Of a stretch of 64,000 bases of DNA, positions 55,001-62,391 are shown in pieces; the stretch's first letter is position 1, and the number at the start of each line of letters is the position of its first letter. The DNA comes from an uncultured Acidobacteriota bacterium (GTDB taxonomy: Bacteria; Acidobacteriota; Terriglobia; Bryobacterales; Bryobacteraceae). The translations under genes were made by a program, and so were the position numbers. Location of the stretch: NCBI GenBank assembly GCA_902825945.1, contig CADECY010000005.1, positions 26,557 to 90,556 on the forward strand, given 5' to 3'. A model generated the notes under the pieces. That model was not told where the DNA came from. It saw only the letters and a program-made list of their open reading frames with translations, and made no database searches.

Positions 55001-55260
55001 AGCGGCGGACGTTCGAGTGCCTTGAAGCCCTGCTTGCGGACCGTGATCCCATAGTTGCCCGGGTTCAGGAACAGCACCGTATAGTAGCCCTGATCGTTAG
55101 TAACCGATTCTCGTTTGATTCCCGTCTCGACGTTCGAGACGATGACGGTGGCTCCGGGTACGGCTGTTGCGGCCGGATCGGTGATGAGTCCGGTGATTTG
55201 CCCGGTTTGCGCCCAGAGAGGAAGCGCGGTGAGTGCCAGGAGAAGGTGTCGTGCGGACAT
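52036..55260 (-). CDS. Oar-like TonB-dependent outer-membrane receptor
   Basis: 1074 residues from ATG 55260; a TTG six codons upstream overlaps the likely -10 box and is rejected. A signal peptide (HLLLALTALPLWAQ) leads to a carboxypeptidase-regulatory domain (GQITGLITDPAATAVPGATV). The plug has LPLNGRDFTQLATLVPGAIS and IAVALKSGTNQVHGSAFEFF. A beta-barrel ends with PRDIQLALKLIW, a terminal aromatic as expected. TAAAGT at 55268-55273 lies seven bases before the ATG. It stands alone, with no hydrolase beside it, so the substrate is unknown. Confidence 0.93.
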   Translation of the reverse strand: MSARHLLLALTALPLWAQTGQITGLITDPAATAVPGATVIVSNVETGIKRESVTNDQGYYTVLFLNPGNYGITVRKQGFKALERPPLKLDVAQVARVDLTLQLGEVAESVTVAAEAPLLSTENATVGQVIGNKKILDLPLNGRDFTQLATLVPGAISRGTNASLDAPAMSVNGARNGRTVFTIDGGSVSSQYFDVASITPSIDAIQEFSVQSNSFGADNGQGMAVIAVALKSGTNQVHGSAFEFFRNQVLDARNFFNTSAVRPPVKQNQYGVTFGGPVYLPKLYNGKDRTFFFTDYEGTRIRRASQFNTLVPTAAMRSGDFSGRPAINDPATTRNDPVRPGAFLRDPFPGNRIPSDRIAKESAYYLPFYPNANTAAGTFAFAPGRSNNTGKFDVRIDHRFSSADALTSSYSINETSTYTPGQFEANGGVTLSVRKQRWSLSETHSIRPTAINEFRLGYVRTRFFNEPQGLGTNHTVQSGIGGFVEQSSDFPGFPGLGITGFLGFNPNAFSPIKFRDNKYEIIDNVTWIRGTHSMKFGAHLRRYDTATTNAARSRGDFTFSGTYTSNSWADFLLGLPFQGRRTFPRNLFGIKYLNNEHFFFQDDWKVSPRLTLNLGVRYELNHQLQTVNNQNASTDPVSRRIVVASDSSGKINTDGQQVGRFLFPLFRDVIIPSSQVGLDGSLRHLDRNNFAPRLGLAWRPTAGSLVVRFGYGFFYGLIQGNRAESTGIVNAPFLADELSNFNTTPAPTKNLANMFSPISQGLNLVPLNFFQIDPNTRDPYFQQWNATVQKVVKNVLSIEGAWVGAKGTRIEFSRPVNVPLPGPGAIQDRRLWTRFASGSYVENSAYSTYNAFQAKVEMRAWRGISWLSSYAFAKSIDNLSGDVQGFASQDPNNSNAEKGPSDYDVKQRYVFSGNWAMPFAKDSRGVLAHIVKGWELGSIVTLQSGLPFTPSIATDPANTGTSLRPDRLATGKIDNRTLARDFDPTAFRVPQAFTFGNSGRNILYRRGFRNWDLITVRNFGIREGIRLQFRAEFFNFTNTPAFGGPVSNIQAGNAGQITSAGEPRDIQLALKLIW

Positions 55261-55311
55261 GCCTGACACTTTATCCAACTCTGGAAGCCGTGTGCCACTC
55301 CTTCGGCGCGG

Positions 55312-55692
55312 TCAGATAGTGGCGACCACCGTCTTGCTTCCTGCGACCTGAGCCAGCCTTGCCATGTCGTCCCGATCGCCTGTCAGAATCACCGCCTTGG
55401 CGCGCGCGGCGACAGTGACAAGGAAGGCGTCGACGACGCCGGCCGTTCTGCTCTTGGCCAGCAGCGCACCTGTGGCGTGCGCATCCGTCTCTCCGAGTGG
55501 CACGACCGTGCATCCAGCCAGGAAGCGCCGGAGTTGGAGTTGGCGGGGTGACCGGCTCACCTGAGCAACCACTGGCGCTGGAACGATCGGAACCACGCCG
55601 AATTCCAGCCGGGCCCGGTGTTCGGCCCACACCCGCCGGTCATTCCGGTCCGCGGCGACGAGCAACGCGGCGTCATAAACGAAGCTGCTCAT
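55312..55692 (-). CDS. PIN-domain toxin (VapC-like)
   Basis: 126 residues from ATG 55692, which overlaps the antitoxin stop (ATGA). The PIN acidic residues are in SSFVYDAALLVAADRNDRRV near the N-terminus and in DAFLVTVAARAKAVILTGDR with DDMARLA near the end. They are arranged to bind Mg2+ for single-strand RNA cleavage. VapC toxins cut tRNA or rRNA when released from antitoxin. The direct overlap and order (antitoxin first) are classical for type II systems. Confidence 0.88.
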   Translation of the reverse strand: MSSFVYDAALLVAADRNDRRVWAEHRARLEFGVVPIVPAPVVAQVSRSPRQLQLRRFLAGCTVVPLGETDAHATGALLAKSRTAGVVDAFLVTVAARAKAVILTGDRDDMARLAQVAGSKTVVATI

Positions 55693-55961
55693 GCTGTGCG
55701 CCGGACCTTCGATGCGGCACGGAGTTGTGCTTGCACTCGCAGGCGGGCGTCCGCCATTTCCTCTGGGGTCAAACGCCCGTGCTGTTGTTCCCATTGGGCG
55801 ACAGCCGCTAATCCGGCGCGCCGCTGCAGGGCCTCCCGTGCCGCCCCGGTCATCCAGGCAGACACGCTGACGCCGTCGCGCGAGGCCGCGGCGAGAATCT
55901 TGCCGTGGATCTCCGGGTCAACGGTGATCGCGAGCTTCGGTGACGGGTTCCCGCGTGGCAC
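55689..55961 (-). CDS. Ribbon-helix-helix antitoxin (VapB-like)
   Basis: 90 residues starting at GTG 55961. The N-terminal half is a ribbon-helix-helix domain: LAITVDPEIHGKILAAASRD (strand and helix A) followed by GVSVSAWMTGAAREALQRRA (helix B). The C-terminal part (QWEQQHGRLTPEEMADARLR) would wrap the PIN toxin. It should repress its own promoter; the perfect palindrome at 55967-55986 overlaps the -10 box and is the probable operator. The GTG start is only six bases after the TAGGAT hexamer. Confidence 0.85.
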   Translation of the reverse strand: MPRGNPSPKLAITVDPEIHGKILAAASRDGVSVSAWMTGAAREALQRRAGLAAVAQWEQQHGRLTPEEMADARLRVQAQLRAASKVRRTA

Positions 55962-55966
55962 AAAAC

Positions 55967-55986
55967 TATCCTACCACGGTAGGATA
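55967..55986 (-). promoter_or_regulatory. Palindromic operator and -10 box of the toxin-antitoxin pair
   Basis: TATCCTAC (55967-55974), four bases, then GTAGGATA (55979-55986): a perfect 8+8 inverted repeat. On the minus strand it contains TAGGAT (55968-55973) six bases before the antitoxin GTG, so antitoxin binding would block RNA polymerase. Confidence 0.7.
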
Positions 55987-56103
55987 CCACTGCTACGCCG
56001 CACACCCACGCCAGTACGTTTCCGTGCGCCTGGTGCTCGAACACTGCCGTCATTGCGCGGCTCAGGGCCCAATGGGGTCAAGAATCCGTGCCCAGCGCTG
56101 CTG

Positions 56104-56733
56104 CTATTCGGTCTCGCGAACATGGCGGAGCCGCGCGCGCAACTCCTCCCCCAATTCCTGCTCCACCGAGTGGGTGAACAGCCCCGCCGCATCCATGCCT
56201 CGGACATGCACCCGGTCCTTGTCGCGGAAGGAACTCAGCTTCGTGCGCACTAAGTCCACGACTGGAATTACGAGGAAGCCATGCCCGTGAAGCCCGGTCC
56301 GAACGGGACGGATCGCCGGATGGGCTTCGATCTGCCCATCCTTGACTTTCTCTCCTCGACTTTCTCTCCTCCGAAATGCAGATGAACCGCGTTGCGCGCA
56401 CTCTTTGTCTCGCCGTAAAGTAACATGTCCAATCCCGCCGAATGCCGGAAACGGAAGCCATGTTCCCCGGCGATCGCGACAACGCGAGGTAGATCCGCGC
56501 GTCGGATCATGATGTCGATATCGCGAGTCAGCGACGAGTGGGTAGAATCGGCGTTCTCGACGTGGAGGAACACCGCGAGCCCCCCACCAGTTCGTGCGGC
56601 ACACCGGCTTGTTCCAGCGGCCCGGACAACTTCTGAAGGGTCCGATCAGCTCAAACACACGCCCTTCGAACAAGACGTTGACGAACTCCCGATTGGATGC
56701 GGCGTTCCCGAGGAATTCCGCGAAAGTCAGCAT
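56104..56733 (-). pseudogene. Nucleotidyltransferase-like gene with three frame breaks
   Basis: Three reading frames join into one recognisable protein. It opens MLTFAEFLGNAASNREFVNV (from ATG 56733), continues LQKLSGPLEQAGVPHELVGG in the second frame, then GLAVFLHVENADS and LTRDIDIMIRRADLPRVVAI in the third. That last block is the D-x-D core of an MNT-fold nucleotidyltransferase. The reading finally returns to the first frame for FLVIPVVDLVRTKLSSFRDK and ends at 56104. Breaks lie near 56634-56643, in the six-C run at 56580-56585 (one base short), and at the 14-base tandem repeat 56342-56369. Intact relatives are often annotated as hypothetical nucleotidyltransferases or AbiEii-like toxins. 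It sits next to the PIN/RHH pair, a decayed island of such genes. Confidence 0.7.
56342..56369. repeat. 14-bp tandem duplication inside the nucleotidyltransferase pseudogene
   Basis: TTGACTTTCTCTCC (56342-56355) is followed directly by TCGACTTTCTCTCC (56356-56369), differing in one base. Fourteen is not a multiple of three, so the duplication shifts the frame. In protein terms GEKV is encoded twice. Confidence 0.85.
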
Positions 56734-56792
56734 GGTCTTCTTCACCGTAGCATCGCGGTGTGCGCCGGGACTCACGCTGTCGCGTATCACGA

Positions 56793-56823
56793 AAGGCCCG
56801 CGGCATTTTCTGCCGCGGGCCTT
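56793..56823. terminator. Strong hairpin between pseudogene and nrdJ
   Basis: AAGGCCCGCGGCA (56793-56805), loop TTTTC, then TGCCGCGGGCCTT (56811-56823): a perfect 13-base-pair GC-rich stem. It lies 27 bases after the nrdJ stop and should end that transcript. The flanking A and T bases are short on both sides, so it may work in both directions. Confidence 0.8.
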
Positions 56824-56849
56824 CAGGTAGTGCAGTTACGGAACCGAGT

Positions 56850-59723
56850 CTAGCTGCAGCCGCTGGTGCCGCCGCAGTTCTCGCACTTGTAGCAGGAACC
56901 GTTGCGCGTCATGATGCCGCCGCACTCCGAACAGGTCGGAGCGTCGGCCGCCACCGCGAACGGGAGCTTCTGCTGCGGTTCATCCTCGGTGGGGCGGAGC
57001 TGATTGCTGTCGCCCGCCTCGGTGGCCGCGTACTCGGGTCCGAGGAATTTCGCGCCCATCCAGCGGAAGATGTAATCCATCACCGACTTGGCGTACGGGA
57101 TCGTCTGATTGCCCGTCCAGCCGCTCGGCTCGAACCGCACGTGGCTGAACTTCGCCACGTAGAACTTGAGCGGCACGCCATACTGCAAGCCGTAGCTGAT
57201 CGCCGTGGCGAAGCTGTCCATCAGGCCCGAGATCGTCGAGCCTTCTTTCGCCATGCTGATGAAGATTTCACCCGGGGTTCCGTCCTCGAAAAGGCCCACG
57301 GTGATGTAGCCTTCGTGGCCCGCGATCGAGAACTTGTGCGTGACCGACTGCCGTTCGTCCGGCAGCTTGCGCCGTACCGGCCGGTAGACGATCTTTTCGA
57401 CCGTCGTCACCACCGGAGCCGGAGCCGCCGCCGATGCCGTGGCCTTCTTCTCGCCCTTGCCCGTGCCGGAACTCAGCGGCTGGACGCGCTTGGAGTTGTC
57501 GCGATAGATCGCCACCGCCTTCAGATTGAGCTTCCAGGCCTCGATGTAGGCGTCCATGACTTGCTCGGCGCTGGACTCCTCGGGCATGTTGATCGTCTTC
57601 GAAATCGCGCCCGAGATGAAGGGTTGCGTCGCCGCCATCATCCGCACGTGGCCCATGTAGTGGATCGACCGCGTGCCATTCTGCGGACGGAATGAACAAT
57701 CGAAGATCGAGAGGTGCTGCTCTTTGATGTGCGGAGCGCCCTCGATCGTCCCGGCCGAATCGATGTGCGCAACAATCTTTTCCACCTGCTCGGGCGAATA
57801 GCCGAGCTTGATGAGCGCTTGCGGCACCGTGTTGTTGACGATCTTGATCACGCCGCCGCCCACGAGCTTCTTGTACTTCACCAGCGCCAGGTCGGGCTCG
57901 ATGCCGGTAGTATCGCAGTCCATCATGAAGCCGATCGTGCCGGTAGGCGCGATCACCGTCGCTTGCGCGTTCCGGAATCCGTTGATGCGGCCCTTCTCGT
58001 AGGCGTCATGCCAGCAGCGGCGCGCATGTTCGAAAATCGAACCCGGCACCAGCCGCGAGTCGAGATCGTTCACCGCGTCGCGATGCATGCGGATCACTTC
58101 GAGGAATGGAATCTCGTTCAGCGCGTATCCGGGGAACGGACCCGTCGCCTCCGAAACCCGAGCGCTGGTCAGATACGCCTGCCCGGAGAGAATCGAGGTC
58201 AGACCGCCGGCGAAGTTGCGCCCTTCGTCGGAATCGTAGGCGATGCCCTGGCTCATCAACAGAGCGCCCAAATTGGCGTAGCCGAGACCGAGCGGACGGA
58301 AGTCGCGCGAGTTGCGGGCGATGCGCTCGGTCGGATAGCTCGCATTCTCGACGATGATCTCCATCGCGACGATCAGAGTGTCGATCGCGTGCCGGTAGGC
58401 AACGACATCGAAGTGACCGTCTGGACCCACGAACTTCATCAGATTGAACGATGCGAGATTGCACGCCGAATCGTCGAGGAACATGTACTCCGAGCAGGGA
58501 TTCGACGCGTTGATGCGGTCGGTGTTCTTGCACGTGTGCCAGCGATTCACCGTGGTGTCGAACTGCATGCCCGGGTCGCCGCACTGCCACGTGGCTTCGG
58601 CGATCTGGCGCATCAGGTCGCGCGCGCGATAGCGCTTGACCGGCTGGCCGCTGACGAGAGAACGGGTCCACCAGTCGCGGTCTTCGACAACCGCGCGCAT
58701 GAACTCGTCGTTGGCGCGAACCGAGTTGTTGGCGTTCTGGAAAAAGATCGAGGAGTAGGCTTCGCCGTCGAGCGAGGAATCATAGCCCGCGTCGATCAGT
58801 GTGTGCGCCTTCTTCTCTTCCTTCGCCTTGCACCAGATGAACTTCTCGACATCCGGATGGTCGGTGTTGAGGATCACCATCTTCGCCGCGCGGCGCGTTT
58901 TGCCGCCGGACTTGATCACGCCAGCGAACGCATCGAACCCCTTCATGAAACTGAGCGGGCCCGAGGCGCGTCCGCCGCCGGACAGAATCGCGTCTTCTTC
59001 GCGGAGCTTCGACAGGTTGGTCCCCGTTCCGGATCCGAACTTGAAGAGCATGCCCTCGGTCTTGGCGAGGTTGAGGATCGACTCGAGCGAATCGTTCACC
59101 GAGTTGATGAAGCAGGCCGAACACTGCGGCCGGTCCACCGCGCCATCCACCTTGGTGACCGTCTGCGCGCTTTCATCGTAATACCAGCCGTAGCCGCGCG
59201 CTTCGTTTTGGACCCCGACGTTGAACCAGACCGGCGAGTTGAAGCACGCCTTCTGGGTGAGCATGAGATGAGCCAGCTCGCTGCGGAAATTTTCAGCATC
59301 TTCGCTGGTGCGGAAATAGCGGCCCTTCAGGCCCCAGTCCGCGATGGTGTCCACGACACGGTGGACGAGTTGACCGACGGAGCGCTCGCGATCGGGCGAT
59401 CCCATCCGGCCATGGAAGTACTTGGAAGCAACGATGTTGGTCGCCGTCTGCGACCAGTCGATCGGGACTTCGATGTCCCGCTGTTCGAAAATGACCGCGC
59501 CCTTGTCGTTGCCGATGGTCGCGGTGCGAAGCTCCCATTGAATTTCGTCGTAGGGGGTCTTTCCCGGCTCCAGTCTGGCAGTGAAATGCCGGGGGAAGGA
59601 AATGCCGCTGCGTTCCGTGACAGGAAGCGAGCGTTTCAACTCTGACGCACGTGTGGATAAATCTACGGTTAGCTGTCCCATGCTGTGGTCCTTGGGGGAA
59701 GTGAGGAAGGCAGTTGCCATCAT
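56850..59723 (-). CDS. nrdJ: Vitamin B12-dependent (class II) ribonucleotide reductase
   Basis: 957 residues from ATG 59723. ATG 59681 (MGQLTVDLSTRASELK) is an alternative, but TACATA seven bases before 59723 supports the longer form. The catalytic barrel has ACFNSPVWFNVGVQNEARGY, SGTGTNLSKLREEDAILSGG and the radical loop NPCSEYMFLDDSACNLASFN with its active-site Cys. The C-terminus carries redox CxxC pairs in CSECGGIMTRNGSCYKCENC. It reduces ribonucleotides using adenosylcobalamin, without oxygen dependence, and so supplies DNA precursors under any aeration. A strong hairpin follows the gene. A palindrome resembling an NrdR box lies 175 bases upstream. Confidence 0.95.
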   Translation of the reverse strand: MMATAFLTSPKDHSMGQLTVDLSTRASELKRSLPVTERSGISFPRHFTARLEPGKTPYDEIQWELRTATIGNDKGAVIFEQRDIEVPIDWSQTATNIVASKYFHGRMGSPDRERSVGQLVHRVVDTIADWGLKGRYFRTSEDAENFRSELAHLMLTQKACFNSPVWFNVGVQNEARGYGWYYDESAQTVTKVDGAVDRPQCSACFINSVNDSLESILNLAKTEGMLFKFGSGTGTNLSKLREEDAILSGGGRASGPLSFMKGFDAFAGVIKSGGKTRRAAKMVILNTDHPDVEKFIWCKAKEEKKAHTLIDAGYDSSLDGEAYSSIFFQNANNSVRANDEFMRAVVEDRDWWTRSLVSGQPVKRYRARDLMRQIAEATWQCGDPGMQFDTTVNRWHTCKNTDRINASNPCSEYMFLDDSACNLASFNLMKFVGPDGHFDVVAYRHAIDTLIVAMEIIVENASYPTERIARNSRDFRPLGLGYANLGALLMSQGIAYDSDEGRNFAGGLTSILSGQAYLTSARVSEATGPFPGYALNEIPFLEVIRMHRDAVNDLDSRLVPGSIFEHARRCWHDAYEKGRINGFRNAQATVIAPTGTIGFMMDCDTTGIEPDLALVKYKKLVGGGVIKIVNNTVPQALIKLGYSPEQVEKIVAHIDSAGTIEGAPHIKEQHLSIFDCSFRPQNGTRSIHYMGHVRMMAATQPFISGAISKTINMPEESSAEQVMDAYIEAWKLNLKAVAIYRDNSKRVQPLSSGTGKGEKKATASAAAPAPVVTTVEKIVYRPVRRKLPDERQSVTHKFSIAGHEGYITVGLFEDGTPGEIFISMAKEGSTISGLMDSFATAISYGLQYGVPLKFYVAKFSHVRFEPSGWTGNQTIPYAKSVMDYIFRWMGAKFLGPEYAATEAGDSNQLRPTEDEPQQKLPFAVAADAPTCSECGGIMTRNGSCYKCENCGGTSGCS

Positions 59724-59918
59724 CGCCCCATATGTAGTGCAACGTCAAGAACTATATCTATATGCCGTGCATTGGGTTACAGAGCGTTAACAGAATGTTT
59801 TGGTACCCCGGGGCCTTTTCCACAGCGGAACTCGGGTTTTCCACCGATGGAAGTCGGACGAACGACCCGCAATTGATAGACCCCACGACGGGGGTATACC
59901 ACATCCTATTGTGGTTTG
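59724..59918. other. nrdJ upstream region with two palindromes
   Basis: About 195 bases without a gene. ACCACA (59898-59903) and TGTGGT (59910-59915) form a palindrome with partial similarity to NrdR boxes. ACCCC (59880-59884) and GGGGT (59891-59895) form a second one beside it. TTGACG and TACATA elements lie near 59740 and 59731-59736 on the minus strand. No cobalamin riboswitch core is recognisable. Confidence 0.4.
59898..59915. promoter_or_regulatory. Palindrome resembling an NrdR box
   Basis: ACCACA-TCCTAT-TGTGGT. The CAC...GTG spacing and the central T-A-T agree with the NrdR consensus, but the left centre does not and no second box 31-32 bases away is seen. It could instead belong to a weak transcription end of the upstream gene. 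Confidence 0.35.
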
Positions 59919-61832
59919 CTAGTCGCTTCCGTTCGCCAAGTAGTCGTAGTACGCAGCCAGAAAAATGGCCGGCGAATTGCGGTTCGGAGGGATGTAGTCT
60001 GAAAACAGACCATAATGTCCGACTTTGGACTGCGCCGCCGCCCAGAAACGATCCCAATCCAACCGGTCGCTGTTCCGCAAGATATGGTCGTTCAGTGATT
60101 TGAGGATCGGATCGTTGATCTCGTGGGTCCCGATCGACCGCGTGGCCACGATCTGCGCCCCGCGCGCGATGCTCATCACCGCGTCGATCCGGTCCATGCC
60201 CCGGCAGCTTCCCAGGTAGACCAGCCTCGCCGACGGATTGAGCGCCCCGATCGTCCGCTCGACATGGAACGCGTGCCCCCGATGCACCACCACCGGCGGC
60301 ACGATCCCGCGCTGGGCGAGCAGCGCGGTCAGGCCGTGGATGCGGGAATCGGCGGCTTCGGTCCGCTCGGCGATCGGGACGTTCGCGTAGACCTCAACGG
60401 ACCGCCCTCCCAGACCTTGCGCCGTCACCCGGACCCAGGTCTCGTGCTGCTCCCATTTCCACGCCGGATCGGCCGTATACACCGCCCGAAATGCCTGGAA
60501 CGATTCGACGCCATCCTCATCGTTATAGAAAAAGTGCCGCTGGTGGCAGATCCCATCCTGGTTGAACAGGGGACCGAGCACGAGATGGCTCGGTTCGAGG
60601 TAGTGCGCCGCGAACGGCTCCGTGGTTTTTCGCAACGGATCATTCGCCGTAAGCTTGCCCGAGAGCCGCGCGAGGAGCAAGCCATAGATCGCTCGCGGAC
60701 GCGGCGATTCCCGGACCCGCTCGAGTTCAGCCGCGAGAGCATCCCGCATCGCCCGAACGTGAGCCGGCTGGCTCACGGCGTCGACGATCGCCGCCGCGTT
60801 CACCGCCTCTTCGAGAACGCGCTCCTGCGACTCGATGCCGCGCATCGCCGAGACGAGCACCCGATCGCCGGCGAGGCGCAGGAACGCGTCGAACTTGCGC
60901 TTGGCGATCGCGGTGACCAGGAAACGCCGCAAGTGGAGATCGGGAAGAGCGGGTCCACCCTGGCGAAGCCGGGGCACGAGGAACTTGTCGAAGATCAGCG
61001 CGAACTGCTCTTCGTCTTCCTCCGACCGTCCATAGCCCAGCAGCAGGACCATCTCCTGAGCCGTGAGCGAGCTCACCTGCACAGTGGTGTCGCCCCAGCG
61101 AAACAGCACCTGCGCGACGTTTTCGAGCACCCGGTCGAGCAGGCGCGCGTCTTCGCCAGACGCTTTCAGCCGGAATCCGGCGAGCAGCGAAAAATAGGCT
61201 CCCGTACCGCGCGCGATCGTTTCAGCGCGGCGCTGCGTGAGGAGTCCGCGAGTGATCCAGCGTTCGCAGACCGCGACCCGCTGCCGCGTGAAGGGATCGA
61301 GATCGGAGCGATCGGTCAATTGGGCCAGGAACGCGACGACCGGGCCGCCTTGTTGGAGCGCCTCGCGAACATCGGCGGCGATCTGCGAATTGCCGGAAGC
61401 GACGAGTACCGCTTCGTCAGGCGCTGCCCGCGCGGCGCGGCGCCAGATGTCCATGCCATAGGGAAGTTCGCGTAGCGCGTTCACCTCGCGCACCGCGACG
61501 CTCGGGTTGCGCTCGATCACCGCGCTCAGAATCTGGCGTGCCTGCGCCTCCGGCATCCCCGGCGCCATCTTCAACGCGGCAAAGAAAGCGATATCGCCGA
61601 CCCACTCACGACCGGCGAGCTGCGGAAACATCGCGCGCGCGGCGTCGAGATCGCGTTCGGACGCGGTGAGGAAAGCGTTGCGCAGCACGCGGTCACGCTG
61701 CTCGGCGCGTATGAGGAGCTTCGCGCATCCGAGCGCAAGGGCAGGTTCGGTGAGAGCCTTTCGCTCGAGCAACAGGAACAGGTCGCGCTGCGGCGACTGC
61801 GGACAGGCGAGTTCGGGCGTTGGGGGAGGCAC
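59919..61832 (-). CDS. Large protein with a caspase-like (clan CD) C-terminal domain candidate
   Basis: 637 residues from GTG 61832; the frame is open further up, but that part is antisense-like and overlaps a more convincing frame. GATAAT at 61845-61850 could be the -10. Residues 1-380 are helical, HEAT-like, with no clear motif. The last 150 residues have the order of a clan CD peptidase: strand PPVVVHRGHAFHVERTIGAL with candidate H520, then RLVYLGSCRGMDRIDAVMSI with candidate C543, then GAQIVATRSIGTHEINDP. A block FFYNDEDGVESFQAFRAVYT precedes it. I recall similar uncharacterised proteins in Bacteroidetes. There is no signal peptide with this start. The role is unknown. Confidence 0.65.
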   Translation of the reverse strand: MPPPTPELACPQSPQRDLFLLLERKALTEPALALGCAKLLIRAEQRDRVLRNAFLTASERDLDAARAMFPQLAGREWVGDIAFFAALKMAPGMPEAQARQILSAVIERNPSVAVREVNALRELPYGMDIWRRAARAAPDEAVLVASGNSQIAADVREALQQGGPVVAFLAQLTDRSDLDPFTRQRVAVCERWITRGLLTQRRAETIARGTGAYFSLLAGFRLKASGEDARLLDRVLENVAQVLFRWGDTTVQVSSLTAQEMVLLLGYGRSEEDEEQFALIFDKFLVPRLRQGGPALPDLHLRRFLVTAIAKRKFDAFLRLAGDRVLVSAMRGIESQERVLEEAVNAAAIVDAVSQPAHVRAMRDALAAELERVRESPRPRAIYGLLLARLSGKLTANDPLRKTTEPFAAHYLEPSHLVLGPLFNQDGICHQRHFFYNDEDGVESFQAFRAVYTADPAWKWEQHETWVRVTAQGLGGRSVEVYANVPIAERTEAADSRIHGLTALLAQRGIVPPVVVHRGHAFHVERTIGALNPSARLVYLGSCRGMDRIDAVMSIARGAQIVATRSIGTHEINDPILKSLNDHILRNSDRLDWDRFWAAAQSKVGHYGLFSDYIPPNRNSPAIFLAAYYDYLANGSD

Positions 61833-61845
61833 GGCCGGAACACCA

Positions 61846-62390
61846 TTATCGCGCGCGGGAGCGCGAACTTCCGCGACCGTCCTCGTCGGCCGCCGGGCGG
61901 CAGAAGAGCCGTGCCCGGGCATCCGTTCCAGTCTGGTGTGCAAACTCGGCGTACTCCCCTGCGTTCGCTGCTCCGGCAGCTTCGAGAAGCAGCGCCGGGC
62001 AGACGAGGAATTCGAGGTTGACCACGATGGCCCCATACAGCTTGGTCCAGCACGACGGGTCGAACCGGGTTACGGAGACGATATCCAAGACGGCTTGCGT
62101 CAGCAGACTCTGAGAATCGGGATTCGTCCGCGGACGTACTCGCCGAAGTCGCCGAGCTTGAAGAGGGTCGGACGGCGATTCGTATTGTGCCAAAACGGAT
62201 CGCTTCGCGGAAGGCGGTTGAGCCGTTGCGACTCGCCGAGCAAGCTGCCGTGGCCGGTGGAATGAAATCGCTGGCACAGCGGCAACTTCGACAGGATGTC
62301 GAGCGCTTCGACCACATCGGGATGCAACTTGATGTCGCGATTCGGATGGCAGTTGGGACTTCGTGATCGAACGGGGGGCCGGTGTGATCA
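61846..62390 (-). pseudogene. Degenerate gene remnant in two frames
   Basis: Two neighbouring minus-strand frames look like coding sequence but neither is a complete gene. The first (to TGA at 62100) reads KLHPDVVEALDILSKLPLCQ and later FKLGDFGEYVRGRIPILR, without an upstream ATG or GTG. The second, from about 62095 down to TAA at 61846, continues LTQAVLDIVSVTRFDPSCW and VVNLEFLVCPALLLEAAGAA. One shift near 62100 would fuse them. I do not recognise the product. It may be a decayed gene, or an N-terminal part lost from the neighbouring caspase-like protein. Confidence 0.4.
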
Positions 62391-62391
62391 C

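Noticed and set aside
57714..59645. 643-codon open frame on the plus strand
   Set aside because: Shadow of nrdJ; composition dominated by Arg, Val and Glu without structure.
59724..59918. Cobalamin riboswitch upstream of nrdJ
   Set aside because: Expected from the enzyme's cofactor, but no B12-box-like core or matching helices could be recognised.
61833..62036. Upstream extension of the caspase-like protein to 705 residues
   Set aside because: The added residues are low-complexity and overlap a more protein-like reading in another frame.
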